Assembly: GCA_964544885.1 (NCBI GenBank)
Contig: CAZJDX010000001.1
Span: forward strand, 1-64,000
Length of the DNA stretch: 64,000 bases
Source: QQVM01 sp964544885
GTDB lineage: Bacteria > Bacteroidota > Bacteroidia > AKYH767-A > 2013-40CM-41-45
Direction: 5' to 3'
In this document: in pieces, positions 44,173-53,886 of the stretch
How the letters are laid out: each line of letters starts with the position of its first letter
Position numbering within the stretch: the first letter of the stretch is position 1
Made by a program: the position numbers and the translations under genes
Notes under the pieces: model-generated
The model's input: the letters and a program-made list of their open reading frames with translations, nothing else
Databases searched by the model: none
What the model was told of the DNA's origin: nothing

Positions 44173-45543
44173 TCAGCGATTGCGCCAGATTTCATTAAAT
44201 GATTTTGGCGCGATCTGCGGAAGTTCCCTTCGATCTCCCCAGGCTTTTTTAAAAAAATTCCGGAGAATAAAATTCTTTGCCTTTGCTCCGCCTTTGTTCA
44301 TCAGCTTCCGGTTGAGCATGGCTTTTTTCCAAACTGTATAGACTAACTTGTCGTAAGCGGGATGATGTTTTTGATCTACCGAATCGCGTCTGTTGTAGAG
44401 TAAGAGCTTATGCAGATCTATGCGTACCGGACAAACCTCGGTACACTTTCCGCATAATGAAGAGGCATAACTGAGATGCTTAAATTCTTTCATCCCCTGA
44501 TAATGGGGGGTAATCACTGAGCCGATGGGACCGCTATAGGTCGAACCGTATGCATGTCCTCCAATACCTTTATAGACCGGACAAGCATTGAGACAGGCGC
44601 CACAGCGAATACAGGACAAAGCCTGACGCTGGTCCTGCTGTGAAAGAAGATTACTGCGGCCGTTATCGAGCAGAATGACATACATCTCCTCCGGCCCGTC
44701 CTTCTCTTCCGCCTGCCTTGGTCCGCTCAGGATGGAATTATATACGGTAATGTTTTGTCCTGTTCCATGCGTCGCAAGGAGAGGCCAGAACAGATCAAGA
44801 TCAGTAAGTGATGGAATGATCTTTTCAATTCCCGCGATCACGATATGGATTCTTGGAAATGATACAGACATCAAGGCGTTTCCTTCGTTCTCGGTAAGCG
44901 CGATGCTTCCACTATCGGCAATGATAAAATTGGCACCTGTGATTCCGGCATCGGCACGCTGGTATTTTTCCCGCAGTCTTTTTCTGACAAAAGCCGTTAT
45001 CTCCTTCGGAGTACTGCCGGCCGGTAAATTAAACTTTTCATGAAATGTTTTTGCCACATCTTCCTTGCTGAGGTGCATAGCCGGCGTAACGATATGATAA
45101 GGATGCTCCTCTCTCAGCTGAACGATGAACTCTCCCAAATCAGTCTCGATGGATTCTATTCCTTCCTTCTCCAATGCAGCATTCACATGGATCTCTTCCG
45201 TGGTCATGGACTTGGATTTCACCACAGTCCTGGCATTCGCCTGTTTCAGAATACGCAGGATCTCATCCAAGGCTGCCTGAGCATCCTCAGCCCAGATTAC
45301 CTTACCCCCTCGTTTCTGAAAATTGAATTCAAAATCGGTCAGGTATTTATCCAGATTTTCCAGAACTCTCCATTTCAGCATGGACGCACGCTGTCTGGCC
45401 AGCTCCAGATCCATAAACTGTTCTTTACCCTGAATTACTTTATTATCATACTGCTGAATATTGAATGCCAGTTTTCTGCGGTGTTCCTTATCAAACACCT
45501 TGGATTCGGCATCCAGCAAAAATTGTTCAGAAAATAATGACAT
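44173..45543 (-). CDS. lutB: LutB/LldF-type iron-sulfur lactate utilisation protein
   Basis: The 456-residue protein joins an N-terminal LUD domain (NARTVVKSKSMTTEEIHVNA, ADSGSIALTENEGNALM) to two 4Fe-4S clusters: CIRCGACLNACPVYKG near residue 312 and CGKCTEVCPVRIDLH near 360. With LutA and LutC it oxidises L-lactate to pyruvate. Neither partner is beside it here; lysA lies 52 bases upstream. The start ATG is at 45543. Confidence 0.92.
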   Translation of the reverse strand: MSLFSEQFLLDAESKVFDKEHRRKLAFNIQQYDNKVIQGKEQFMDLELARQRASMLKWRVLENLDKYLTDFEFNFQKRGGKVIWAEDAQAALDEILRILKQANARTVVKSKSMTTEEIHVNAALEKEGIESIETDLGEFIVQLREEHPYHIVTPAMHLSKEDVAKTFHEKFNLPAGSTPKEITAFVRKRLREKYQRADAGITGANFIIADSGSIALTENEGNALMSVSFPRIHIVIAGIEKIIPSLTDLDLFWPLLATHGTGQNITVYNSILSGPRQAEEKDGPEEMYVILLDNGRSNLLSQQDQRQALSCIRCGACLNACPVYKGIGGHAYGSTYSGPIGSVITPHYQGMKEFKHLSYASSLCGKCTEVCPVRIDLHKLLLYNRRDSVDQKHHPAYDKLVYTVWKKAMLNRKLMNKGGAKAKNFILRNFFKKAWGDRRELPQIAPKSFNEIWRNR

Positions 45544-45595
45544 AAAAGTTATTGATCCTTTGTATACTAAGCAAGCCCAGGTGCAAGCGGGATCA

Positions 45596-46828
45596 TCAGG
45601 CTTTATATTCGAGTTGTGTACTGATTAGATCTTCCAGATTCTCCCGCCTTCTTATCAACCCTGCTTTCCCGTCTCTTATCAAAACTTCCGCGGGCCTGAA
45701 TCTGGAATTATAATTATTGCTCATGGTGTATCCATACGCCCCTGCATTCAAGATTGCCAGAATATCGCCTTCCCGTACCTCATTCAGTTTCCTGTCCCAT
45801 CCAAAGGTATCGGTTTCGCATATATATCCCACTACTGTATATATCCTTGGTTTTCCCTGGGGATTGGAAATATTTACAATATGATGGTAGGCATCATAAA
45901 ACATGGGACGAATGAGATGGTTCTGACCAGAGTCTACCCCGGCGAAGACAGTAGCCATGGTTTGTTTAACCGTATTCACCTTCACCAGCAGAACGCCACC
46001 TTCACTGACTAAAAATTTTCCGGGTTCAAACCAAAGTTCCAGTTCACGGCCATAGTCTTTGCAGAACAACCTGAACCGTTCGGAAAGTTCCGCTCCCAGT
46101 TCTTCAATGTCGGTAGTAACATCATCTTCCTTATAAGCGACTTTGAAACCACTGCCAAAGTCTATGAACAGAAGGTCCCGGAATTGTTGTGCTGCTTCAA
46201 ACAATAATTCCGCGGCCCGCAGGAAAACACCTGAATCAAGAATCTCTGAACCGGTGTGAACATGAAGTCCTGTAACCTTGATATTATAGGTTTTTATGAT
46301 CCGTTCAACATGACGCAATTGGTGAACTGATATTCCGAACTTGGAATCAATATGTCCGGTTTGTATATGCTGGTTCCCTCCCGCAACGATATGAGGATTG
46401 AGACGAATGCAGCAGGGAACCTTTCCGCCATATTCATGACCGAAATGTTCAAGGATGGAAATATTGTCGATATTGATTACAACACCGGCCTCCACTCCCA
46501 TTTTAATTTCTTCAAATGAAACCCCATTCGGCGTGAAGAGAATTTCCCCGGGGGCATAACCGGCTCTCAAACCCAGCTGAACTTCCTGTATGGAGACGGC
46601 GTCCAATCCGGAACCAATCTTGTGGAACAGGCGAAGTATTTCCAGGTTCGACAGTGCTTTACATGCATACTTGATCCTGAGATTTACACCCTTAAAGGCA
46701 TTGACAAGTCTCTGGTATTGTTTTACCAGGGTATTTTCATCGTACACATACAAAGGTGTACCAAAGCCTTGTGCGATTTCAAGCAGGTCTGCACCGCCAA
46801 AAGTATATTTTCCGTTCTTCAGTTCCAT
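45596..46828 (-). CDS. lysA: Diaminopimelate decarboxylase
   Basis: Final step of lysine synthesis, removing CO2 from meso-diaminopimelate with PLP. The PLP lysine is in LRIKYACKALSN; HVHTGSEILDSGVF and DFGSGFKVAY bind the phosphate, and VVGYICETDTFGWDR with NAGAYGYTMSNNYNSR complete the dimer-shared active site. 410 residues, normal. Together with lutB it forms a leftward pair, possibly co-transcribed. Confidence 0.93.
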   Translation of the reverse strand: MELKNGKYTFGGADLLEIAQGFGTPLYVYDENTLVKQYQRLVNAFKGVNLRIKYACKALSNLEILRLFHKIGSGLDAVSIQEVQLGLRAGYAPGEILFTPNGVSFEEIKMGVEAGVVINIDNISILEHFGHEYGGKVPCCIRLNPHIVAGGNQHIQTGHIDSKFGISVHQLRHVERIIKTYNIKVTGLHVHTGSEILDSGVFLRAAELLFEAAQQFRDLLFIDFGSGFKVAYKEDDVTTDIEELGAELSERFRLFCKDYGRELELWFEPGKFLVSEGGVLLVKVNTVKQTMATVFAGVDSGQNHLIRPMFYDAYHHIVNISNPQGKPRIYTVVGYICETDTFGWDRKLNEVREGDILAILNAGAYGYTMSNNYNSRFRPAEVLIRDGKAGLIRRRENLEDLISTQLEYKA

Positions 46829-46940
46829 TGCAGCAAAATTAACAGCAAGTAATGAATATGGAAGGATTATTGTAAATTTTTCCTAAACAGCCTGGAAAAT
46901 CATTGACTTCTCCTCAAAGAAGATTCAAAAATCCTAAACC

Positions 46941-47471
46941 TTACTTTTTCTTAAACACCGGAACGGTGCTGCAGGGTTCACCGAACATGATGCTCTTTAC
47001 CAAAGGGGTAAGAAAGGAGGTCAGAAGAATATAAGATGCTGCGTTTAATTTTTCCGTTGAACACCCTTTTATCACCACCCGCTGATCTCTGAACTGTTCC
47101 GGATCAAGGGAGCTGATCTTTCGCTGCAGCAATTCCTCTTCCAGGCGTTGAAGATCCCCGTAAACTACCACTGAGGCGTAGGGTTTCAAACTGGCGGCGA
47201 TCAGCATAAAAGCCCACATGGGAATGATCGCTTCTGAGCTGCACGTAATAGCGACAAACTTATCTTTGTATTGCGTCCAGTCATGCTTTTGTACTTTGTC
47301 GCGAAAATCCTTTTCCTTAAGTAGTAGTTCTTCGAATAACCAGGATTTAAGATCAAACAAAATCCGATCACCCGGGAGTATCAGTTCTTCCGGATCCAGG
47401 GTAATCAGCCCGCTTTGTGCAACCTTGTTTACAATCTCCTTATTCATCAGGGAATAGTTTGAGTAAGACAT
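46941..47471 (-). CDS. DUF2480 protein
   Basis: A 176-residue protein of the DUF2480 family as I know it, with LPGDRILFDLKSWLFEELLL, the central AITCSSEAIIPMWAFMLIAA and the C-terminal TSFLTPLVKSIMFGEPCSTV. Function is unknown. It begins one base after the stop of the SufT-like gene at the end of the SUF operon, a placement that suggests a role connected to Fe-S assembly. Two Cys residues (CSS and GEPCS) could matter. Confidence 0.88.
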   Translation of the reverse strand: MSYSNYSLMNKEIVNKVAQSGLITLDPEELILPGDRILFDLKSWLFEELLLKEKDFRDKVQKHDWTQYKDKFVAITCSSEAIIPMWAFMLIAASLKPYASVVVYGDLQRLEEELLQRKISSLDPEQFRDQRVVIKGCSTEKLNAASYILLTSFLTPLVKSIMFGEPCSTVPVFKKK

Positions 47472-47472
47472 T

Positions 47473-47820
47473 TCACCACATACCCAGCTCCAGTCTTGCT
47501 TCCTCGCTCATCATGTCCTTATCCCAGGGCGGATCAAATGTAATCTCCACCTTTGCATTATTCACATCCGGCATGTTCCGGATCTTTTGTTCAACTTCAG
47601 GAGGAAGGGTTTCCGCAACCGGACAAGCCGGACTCGTCAACGTCATCTTCACATATACGTCATTACCCGGATCAACACGGACTTCATAAATAAGTCCTAA
47701 TTCGTATATATCTACCGGTATTTCGGGGTCATAGCAGGACTTGAGCACATCAATCACGCGGTCACGTAAAGACTTTACATGATTTGATACCGGTAAATTT
47801 TTTTCTTCTGTCGGACTCAT
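47473..47820 (-). CDS. sufT: SufT-like/MIP18-family Fe-S assembly protein
   Basis: A 115-residue DUF59 protein: YDPEIPVDIYELGLIYEVRV, MTLTSPACPVAETLPPEV with the conserved Cys, and VEITFDPPWDKDMMSEEARL. Such proteins help deliver or mature Fe-S clusters. It overlaps sufE by 4 bases in the SUF operon, which supports the name over the related PaaD. Confidence 0.93.
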   Translation of the reverse strand: MSPTEEKNLPVSNHVKSLRDRVIDVLKSCYDPEIPVDIYELGLIYEVRVDPGNDVYVKMTLTSPACPVAETLPPEVEQKIRNMPDVNNAKVEITFDPPWDKDMMSEEARLELGMW

Positions 47821-48257
47821 GCTTGCTTTTGGGATTGATAAGCCACCGCATAATATTTCATCTGACGGATCATGGCTGCCAGGCCATTAGCTCTTGTCAT
47901 GGCCAGATGCTGACGAAGTCCTATTTCATCTATGAATTTCAATTCCGCATTCACTATATCTTCGGCTTTCTGTCCGGAAAGTACCCTGATCAGGAGAGCG
48001 ATTTCCCCTTTCACAAAGGTTGAATCGCTGTCGGCTTCAAAAAAGACCAAACCATCTTTTTCATAAGTATGGAGCCAGACACTGCTTTGGCATCCCTTGA
48101 CTTTATTTGTCTCCACTTTGAATGCAGGATCAAGTTCTTTGAGCTTTTGTCCCAGTTCTATGATGTATTCGTATTTCTCCGACCATTCGTCGAAAAGTCC
48201 GAATTCCGTGATGATCTCTGCTTCAATTTCCTGTATCGTCATTGTCAATTCCTTCAA
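47817..48257 (-). CDS. sufE: SufE cysteine desulfurase activator
   Basis: Takes persulfide from SufS and passes it to the SufBCD scaffold. The acceptor is Cys56 in KVKGCQSSVWLH. Typical SufE features are FDEWSEKYEYIIELGQKL and LTMTRANGLAAMI-like C-terminal helices (here LAMTRANGLAAMIRQM). The frame allows starts at 48257 and 48242. It begins 13 bases after sufS and overlaps sufT. Confidence 0.95.
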   Translation of the reverse strand: MKELTMTIQEIEAEIITEFGLFDEWSEKYEYIIELGQKLKELDPAFKVETNKVKGCQSSVWLHTYEKDGLVFFEADSDSTFVKGEIALLIRVLSGQKAEDIVNAELKFIDEIGLRQHLAMTRANGLAAMIRQMKYYAVAYQSQKQA

Positions 48258-48270
48258 TACGGGTAACTAA

Positions 48271-49530
48271 TTATCTGCGTAACAAGCCAATCGCTTTCTC
48301 AATGCCTTCCATCATTCTGTCCACTTCTGCAAGGGTATTATAAAACATAAAGGAAGCCCGTATTGTACCGGGTATCTTCATCCTGTCCATGACCGGTTCA
48401 GTACAATGATGCCCTGTCCTGACGGCGATACCCTGTGTGTCGAGATACATACCGACATCCAGCGCGTTTAAACCGTCTATGACAAAAGAGATCAGGCTTG
48501 TCCGCTTTGCCGCCTTTCCGATAATTCTTAAACCGGGAATATTTTCCAGTAAACGAATGGCATAATTCGTCAACTCCATTTCATGATTGTGCATGGCCTT
48601 TCGATCCGACTGATTCCAATAATCCAGCGCCGATCCGAAAGCAATTACATCCGCGATGTTTGGAGTTCCCGCTTCAAATTTGAACGGCAACTCGTTATAA
48701 GTGGTCTTCTCGAATGAAACTGAATGGATCATCTCTCCTCCGCCCTGATAGGGAGGCATTGCTTCCAGGAATTCTTCCCTGCCGTACAAGACCCCGACGC
48801 CGGTGGGTCCGAGCATCTTGTGGGAGGAGAAACAAAGAAAATCGCAGTCGAACTGATTTACATTGATTTCTTCATGAGCGATGGCCTGGGCAGCATCTAT
48901 CAGTACCGGTACACCTTTTTCGTGAGCGGCCGCTATCATCTCTTTCACCGGATTCACGGTTCCCAGGGAATTGGAAGTATGAACAATTGACAGAAACTTT
49001 GTTCTGTCGTTTAACAACTCATTAAATTTGTCCAGCAGCAACTCTCCATCATCATTCATCGGAATCACTCTCAGTACAGCCCCACGTTCCTCACAGATCA
49101 GTTGCCAGGGTACAATATTGCTGTGATGTTCCATAGCTGAAATGATCACTTCATCGCCCTTTTTAAAATTGGAACGACCGTAAGAGGACGCGACCAGATT
49201 GATAGCCTCGGTTGCACCTCGTGTAAAAATGATACTTCTTTCAGAAGTAGCATTGATGAACCTGGCGGTCTTGAGTCTTACTGAATCGTAAGCAGCGGAG
49301 GCGGTCTGACTCAGGTAATGAACTCCCCGGTGAATATTTGCATTGTATGAAGTGTAATAACTTTGAAGGCTATTGATCACGACCGAGGGCTTCTGCGATG
49401 TAGCCGCGTTATCAAAATAAATCAATGGCTTTCCATACACTTTCTGATGCAGTAAGGGAAAGTCCGCACGGATCCGGTTCACATCAAACACAGATTTGTG
49501 CAGATCAAAATCCGGAACACTATTTTTCAT
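48271..49530 (-). CDS. sufS: Cysteine desulfurase SufS
   Basis: PLP enzyme that removes sulfur from cysteine as a bound persulfide. PLP lysine is Lys238 in CFSSHKMLGPTGVGVLYG; the active-site Cys376 is in AVRTGHHCTEPVM, the class II (SufS-type) short loop. EHHSNIVPWQLICEERGAVL is also diagnostic. 419 residues. It overlaps the sufD end by 11 bases. Confidence 0.97.
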   Translation of the reverse strand: MKNSVPDFDLHKSVFDVNRIRADFPLLHQKVYGKPLIYFDNAATSQKPSVVINSLQSYYTSYNANIHRGVHYLSQTASAAYDSVRLKTARFINATSERSIIFTRGATEAINLVASSYGRSNFKKGDEVIISAMEHHSNIVPWQLICEERGAVLRVIPMNDDGELLLDKFNELLNDRTKFLSIVHTSNSLGTVNPVKEMIAAAHEKGVPVLIDAAQAIAHEEINVNQFDCDFLCFSSHKMLGPTGVGVLYGREEFLEAMPPYQGGGEMIHSVSFEKTTYNELPFKFEAGTPNIADVIAFGSALDYWNQSDRKAMHNHEMELTNYAIRLLENIPGLRIIGKAAKRTSLISFVIDGLNALDVGMYLDTQGIAVRTGHHCTEPVMDRMKIPGTIRASFMFYNTLAEVDRMMEGIEKAIGLLRR

Positions 49531-50845
49531 CTGCAGACAGTTTCTTCAGTTTTTGTTCAACAAGAAGCATGAGACGGTCTCTGAGCGATTCGATGCCGAC
49601 CTTGTTGATCACCTCCGCGGCAAAGGCAATGTTCAAAAACGCTTTGGCCTCCGACTCTCCAATACCCCTGGAACGCAAATAAAACAGCGCTTCCTCATCC
49701 AGCATACCCGTTGTGGCGCCATGACTGCATTTCACATCATCAGCGAAGATCTCCAGTTGAGGCTTTGTGTTGACCGAAGCTTCATCACTCAAGAGAATAT
49801 TTTTATTCGATTGGTAGGCATTTGTCTTCTGGGCATCCTGTCTTACAAGAACTTTTCCGTTAAAAACTCCCTGGCTTGAATCATCCAGTATGCCTTTGTA
49901 TAGCTCATTACTCATACAATTCGGCATGGCATGATCCACCAGCGTATGATTATCGACATGCTGATTTCCCTGGGTGATATAAAGCCCGTTCAGATGGGCT
50001 TCGGCTCTTTCTCCCTTAAGTTGTATGTGAAGATTATTTCGAACGATATTCCCACCCAGACTTAGCACTGAAGTGCTGAATACAGAACTTTTGTGCAGTA
50101 TCGCTTCGGTATGACTTATATGGTTTACCGACTCATTCTCGTTTTGCACTTTCACGAATTCCACCGACGCCTTTTCTGAGAGGGCAATTTCACTCACACT
50201 GTTGCATAAAACCGGATTCTGTCTTCCAATTGAATGATAACTTTCAACAATTCTGAGCTTTGAGTTTCTACCGGCAACCACCAGATTACGCGGATAGATG
50301 ACCACCGGGGAAGTCCTTGTATCATGCACATACATCAGGTGAACCGGGGTATCCAGAATCATTTCATGAGGAACGAAAAGGAAGGCTCCGTCATTCAGGA
50401 AAGCGGTATTGAGCGCAACGAAGGCTGCCTGGCTGAAAAGCGCGTGCCTGGTCAGATGATCCTTTACAACGGGATGACTGAAATTCGTGGCAAGATCTCC
50501 GATCAGTATCCCGTTTTCCTGCACCGGTATGGATGAGAGAGCCGGATTGAATTTTCCGTTTTCAAAAACAAGTCTGATCGAATCCTTACCGGCAATACAA
50601 AAGGGCCTGATATCCTGAAGCGTTAAGCGAAGGTCCTGCTGAGGAAACCTGAAAGAAGTATTCAGAATAGGCGCGACATTGGTATATTTCCACTCTTCGT
50701 TCTTCTGAGTCGGAAATCCGAGTTCTGTAAAAGTTTCAATCGCTTTATTTCTGATTCCGGACAGAATTCCATTTCCCGGAGAACTGAAATTTTCAAACTC
50801 CTTAATAAAAAACTCCTTTCCGGTTCTCTGTGCAATCTGACTCAT
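49520..50845 (-). CDS. sufD: SufD Fe-S scaffold subunit
   Basis: Partner of SufB and SufC in the SufBC2D scaffold complex. The 441-residue protein has the SufB/SufD core beta helix: CMSNELYKGILDDSSQGVFNG, QKTNAYQSNKNILLS, TKPQLEIFADDVKCSHGATT and EALFYLRSRGIGESEAKAFL. It ends inside the start of sufS and is separated from sufC by 89 bases. Confidence 0.96.
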   Translation of the reverse strand: MSQIAQRTGKEFFIKEFENFSSPGNGILSGIRNKAIETFTELGFPTQKNEEWKYTNVAPILNTSFRFPQQDLRLTLQDIRPFCIAGKDSIRLVFENGKFNPALSSIPVQENGILIGDLATNFSHPVVKDHLTRHALFSQAAFVALNTAFLNDGAFLFVPHEMILDTPVHLMYVHDTRTSPVVIYPRNLVVAGRNSKLRIVESYHSIGRQNPVLCNSVSEIALSEKASVEFVKVQNENESVNHISHTEAILHKSSVFSTSVLSLGGNIVRNNLHIQLKGERAEAHLNGLYITQGNQHVDNHTLVDHAMPNCMSNELYKGILDDSSQGVFNGKVLVRQDAQKTNAYQSNKNILLSDEASVNTKPQLEIFADDVKCSHGATTGMLDEEALFYLRSRGIGESEAKAFLNIAFAAEVINKVGIESLRDRLMLLVEQKLKKLSADEK

Positions 50846-50934
50846 TTCAATTCGCTGTGTTCTTATAAATTATAGACTCGCGTTTACCTGTGCTTATTCC
50901 AATCATCCTTATACTGCAGAGTTCAGGGCAAAGC

Positions 50935-51690
50935 CTAAACAGTCTGCGCCTCCTCACGGATCCAGTCATAACCCTTTTCTTCGAGTTCAATCGCCAGGTC
51001 TTTTGTTCCGGATTTCACGATCCGTCCTTTATAGAGAACGTGCACATAATCCGGCACTATATAGTCAAGCAATCGCTGGTAATGCGTAATGACAATAAAG
51101 GAGCGTTCTTTGTTCCTGAGCGCGTTTACACCATTGGCGACAATACGCAAGGCATCAATATCAAGACCGGAATCCGTTTCATCCATCACGGCGAGAACCG
51201 GTTCAAGCATCGCCATTTGGAAAACCTCATTGCGCTTTTTTTCGCCGCCACTGAATCCTTCGTTTACCGATCTCTGCGTCATTGATTTATCCATCTCGAC
51301 AAGCTTCATTTTTTCCTTCATCAGTTGAAGAAATTCTTTTGAGTCAAGAGTGGCAAGACCTTTCGCTTTCCTGATCTCATTCAATGCGGTCTTCAGGAAG
51401 TTCGCATTTGTCACTCCGGGTATCTCAACGGGATACTGAAAGGCCAGGAACAATCCATGACGCGCCCTTTCTTCGGGCGACATTTCCAACAGATCTTTAC
51501 CGAGATAGCTTATCTCTCCCCCGCTAACTTCATAATCTTCCCTGCCTGCAAGTACAGATGCCAGCGTGCTCTTTCCCGAACCATTCGGTCCCATGATGGC
51601 ATGCACTTCACCGGCTTTCACTTCAAGAGAAAGGCCGTTGAGGATTTGTTTATCATCTATCCCTGCCGTCAGATTTTTTATCTGTAACAT
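50935..51690 (-). CDS. sufC: SufC ATPase
   Basis: ABC-type ATPase that powers the SufBC2D scaffold. Walker A is IMGPNGSGKSTLASVL, the signature is VNEGFSGGEKKRNE, Walker B is LAVMDETDSGLDIDAL. The ATG at 51690 (MLQIKNLTAG) is taken; the frame runs 11 codons further up but that segment resembles no SufC. 251 residues. Confidence 0.97.
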   Translation of the reverse strand: MLQIKNLTAGIDDKQILNGLSLEVKAGEVHAIMGPNGSGKSTLASVLAGREDYEVSGGEISYLGKDLLEMSPEERARHGLFLAFQYPVEIPGVTNANFLKTALNEIRKAKGLATLDSKEFLQLMKEKMKLVEMDKSMTQRSVNEGFSGGEKKRNEVFQMAMLEPVLAVMDETDSGLDIDALRIVANGVNALRNKERSFIVITHYQRLLDYIVPDYVHVLYKGRIVKSGTKDLAIELEEKGYDWIREEAQTV

Positions 51691-51735
51691 TTGATCTGGT
51701 TTAATCGATTTACATTCTTTCAATAAGATATTGAA

Positions 51736-53181
51736 TCATCCTACACTGCCTTCGAGTGAAATGGCGAGTAATTTTTGCGCTTCAACCGCGAATTCCATTG
51801 GCAACTGGTTGAACACTTCCTTACAATATCCGTTCACAATCAGTCCGACGGCATCCTCGGTTGAAATTCCCCGTTGATTGCAATAGAAGATCTGATCTTC
51901 GCCGACTTTAGAAGTAGTGGCCTCATGTTCCACCATGGCGGTTTTATTATGAACTTCGAGATATGGAAAGGTATGAGCTCCACATCGGTCACCGAGGAGC
52001 AATGAATCACATTGTGAAAAATTGCGGGAGTTAGCCGCACGCCTGGTGATCTTAACCAGACCTCTGTATGAATTCTGGCTCTTCCCGCCTGAAATTCCTT
52101 TTGAGATAATGGTACTACGGGTGTTTTTTCCTATATGGATCATTTTAGTTCCGGTGTCGGCTTGCTGATAATTATTAGTTACCGCCACGCTGTAAAATTC
52201 TCCAATGGAATTATCTCCCTTCAGGATCACGCTCGGGTATTTCCAGGTGATGGCCGAACCTGTTTCAACCTGCGTCCATGAAATTTTAGAACCATTGCCT
52301 GAGCACAATCCCCGCTTGGTGACGAAATTGTAGATGCCACCCTTACCCTCCTTATCACCGGGATACCAGTTCTGAACCGTAGAATACTTCACCTGTGCAT
52401 CCGCGTGAGCGTAGATCTCCACCACGGCCGCATGCAACTGGTTTTCATCTCGCATGGGTGCGGTACATCCTTCCAGATAACTGACATAAGATCCTTCCTC
52501 CGCCACGATCAGCGTGCGCTCGAACTGACCGGTACCGGCGGAGTTAATTCTGAAATAAGTACTCAGCTCCATCGGGCAACGAACTCCCTTGGGTATATAA
52601 CAAAATGAACCATCGCTGAAAACAGCCGAGTTCAGTGCTGCGTAAAAGTTGTCGGTATGCGGAACAACGGAACCTATATACTTTTTGATAAGATCCGGAT
52701 GCTCCTGTACCGCTTCGCTGAAAGAACAGAAAATAATACCCAGTTCGGCCAGCGACTCCCGGAAAGTAGTTTTTACCGAAACGCTGTCTATCACCGCATC
52801 GACCGCTACTCCGGCAAGACGGTTTTGTTCCTGGAGGGATATTCCCAGCTTATCAAAAGTAGCCTTTATCTCAGGGTCAAGTTCGTCAAGACTGTTTAAT
52901 ACCGGTTTGGGTTTCGGAGCTGAATAGTAAATGATATCCTGGAAATCGATTTTAGGGTAATGCACATTCGGCCAGGTGGGTTCTGTCATGGTTAGCCAAT
53001 GACGGAAAGCTCTCAATCTCCACTCCAATAACCATTCAGGCTCCTTCTTCTTATGTGAAATGAACCGGACGATCTCCTCATTCAAACCTTTGGGCGCATT
53101 GTCCGATTCAATGTCTGAGACAAAGCCCCACTTGTATTCGCTCTTCGAAAGATCCTCAAGTATTTTCTGATCGTCAGACAT
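51736..53181 (-). CDS. sufB: SufB Fe-S scaffold subunit
   Basis: Main scaffold for cluster building. The protein from the ATG at 53181 has 481 residues with FSDGSFCYIPKGVRCPMELS, EGCTAPMRDENQLHAAVVEI with the acceptor Cys region, NRRGISTEDAVGLIVNG-like terminus (here CNQRGISTEDAVGLIVNGYC) and a conserved HTFPYLEVHNKTAMVEHEAT block. It lies between sufA and sufC; the TTG four codons upstream is not preferred. Confidence 0.97.
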   Translation of the reverse strand: MSDDQKILEDLSKSEYKWGFVSDIESDNAPKGLNEEIVRFISHKKKEPEWLLEWRLRAFRHWLTMTEPTWPNVHYPKIDFQDIIYYSAPKPKPVLNSLDELDPEIKATFDKLGISLQEQNRLAGVAVDAVIDSVSVKTTFRESLAELGIIFCSFSEAVQEHPDLIKKYIGSVVPHTDNFYAALNSAVFSDGSFCYIPKGVRCPMELSTYFRINSAGTGQFERTLIVAEEGSYVSYLEGCTAPMRDENQLHAAVVEIYAHADAQVKYSTVQNWYPGDKEGKGGIYNFVTKRGLCSGNGSKISWTQVETGSAITWKYPSVILKGDNSIGEFYSVAVTNNYQQADTGTKMIHIGKNTRSTIISKGISGGKSQNSYRGLVKITRRAANSRNFSQCDSLLLGDRCGAHTFPYLEVHNKTAMVEHEATTSKVGEDQIFYCNQRGISTEDAVGLIVNGYCKEVFNQLPMEFAVEAQKLLAISLEGSVG

Positions 53182-53262
53182 TACACTTATCAATTAGGTT
53201 GGATGAGTTTTCTTTTTCTCTTATTTATATTGATTCTAAACAGCAAAACCGGGCAAAAAAAA

Positions 53263-53589
53263 TTACACGGAAAAGCTTTCTCCGCAACCACAGGTACGGG
53301 ATGCATTAGGATTCAGGAACGTGAATCCCTTTCCATTAAGACCTTCACTGAAATCAAGTTCAGTTCCGATGAGGTACAGGAAACTTTTCTTGTCGCACAC
53401 TATCTTAATGCCTTTATCTTCAAAAATCTTGTCATCCGGTTTGGTGAGATGATCAAATTCCAGTTTATAACTTAAGCCTGAACAACCTCCGCCTTCTACA
53501 CCCACCCTGATGAATGATCCTTCAGGTCGATTTTCCCGTTGCATCAGTTCTACCGCTTTTTCCTTCGCTCTTTCACTAACCGTAATCAT
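53263..53589 (-). CDS. sufA: SufA/IscA-type Fe-S carrier
   Basis: A 108-residue A-type carrier. The three cluster-binding Cys are visible: GGCSGLSYKLEF and the C-terminal NASRTCGCGESF. It should take clusters from SufBCD and pass them on. It is the first gene of the SUF operon, with a perfect -7 element 25 bases upstream. Confidence 0.95.
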   Translation of the reverse strand: MITVSERAKEKAVELMQRENRPEGSFIRVGVEGGGCSGLSYKLEFDHLTKPDDKIFEDKGIKIVCDKKSFLYLIGTELDFSEGLNGKGFTFLNPNASRTCGCGESFSV

Positions 53590-53613
53590 GCCTGCATCTT
53601 TATGATTGAACTA

Positions 53614-53644
53614 CAAAGTTATGAAAAAAACAGGTTTTTTCCAA
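53614..53644 (-). promoter_or_regulatory. Promoter of the SUF operon
   Basis: On the minus strand TAACTTTG (53621-53614) matches TAnnTTTG exactly, with TTGG (53644-53641) about 20 bases upstream as -33 box. A run of A and T lies between. It ends 25 bases before sufA. Confidence 0.7.
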
Positions 53645-53858
53645 TTTTTTTGAACTTCCGACGCTGAAATTCAGCCGTTTTATGACATGAAACCTGTGCT
53701 TTCCTAGGCTTAAGACCTGCCCGGTCTATCATTAAAACCATCATTTTACCTAATATTTGATGATCATTATTGTCAAATGATACTATATTTATTGTTTTTT
53801 CTTTCCATTTTCGCGGTTTTTCATCTTTGGGATTTTGCCTGAGCCAGCAATGCTTTTT

Positions 53859-53866
53859 TACTTTTG
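53859..53866 (+). promoter_or_regulatory. Bacteroidota -7 promoter element of thiL
   Basis: TACTTTTG matches TAnnTTTG exactly, 20 bases before the ATG at 53887, with TTTTG (53833-53837) about 21 bases upstream as -33 box. Its position rules out the longer frame from 53770. Confidence 0.7.
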
Positions 53867-53886
53867 TATCGATTAAAGATAAATCC

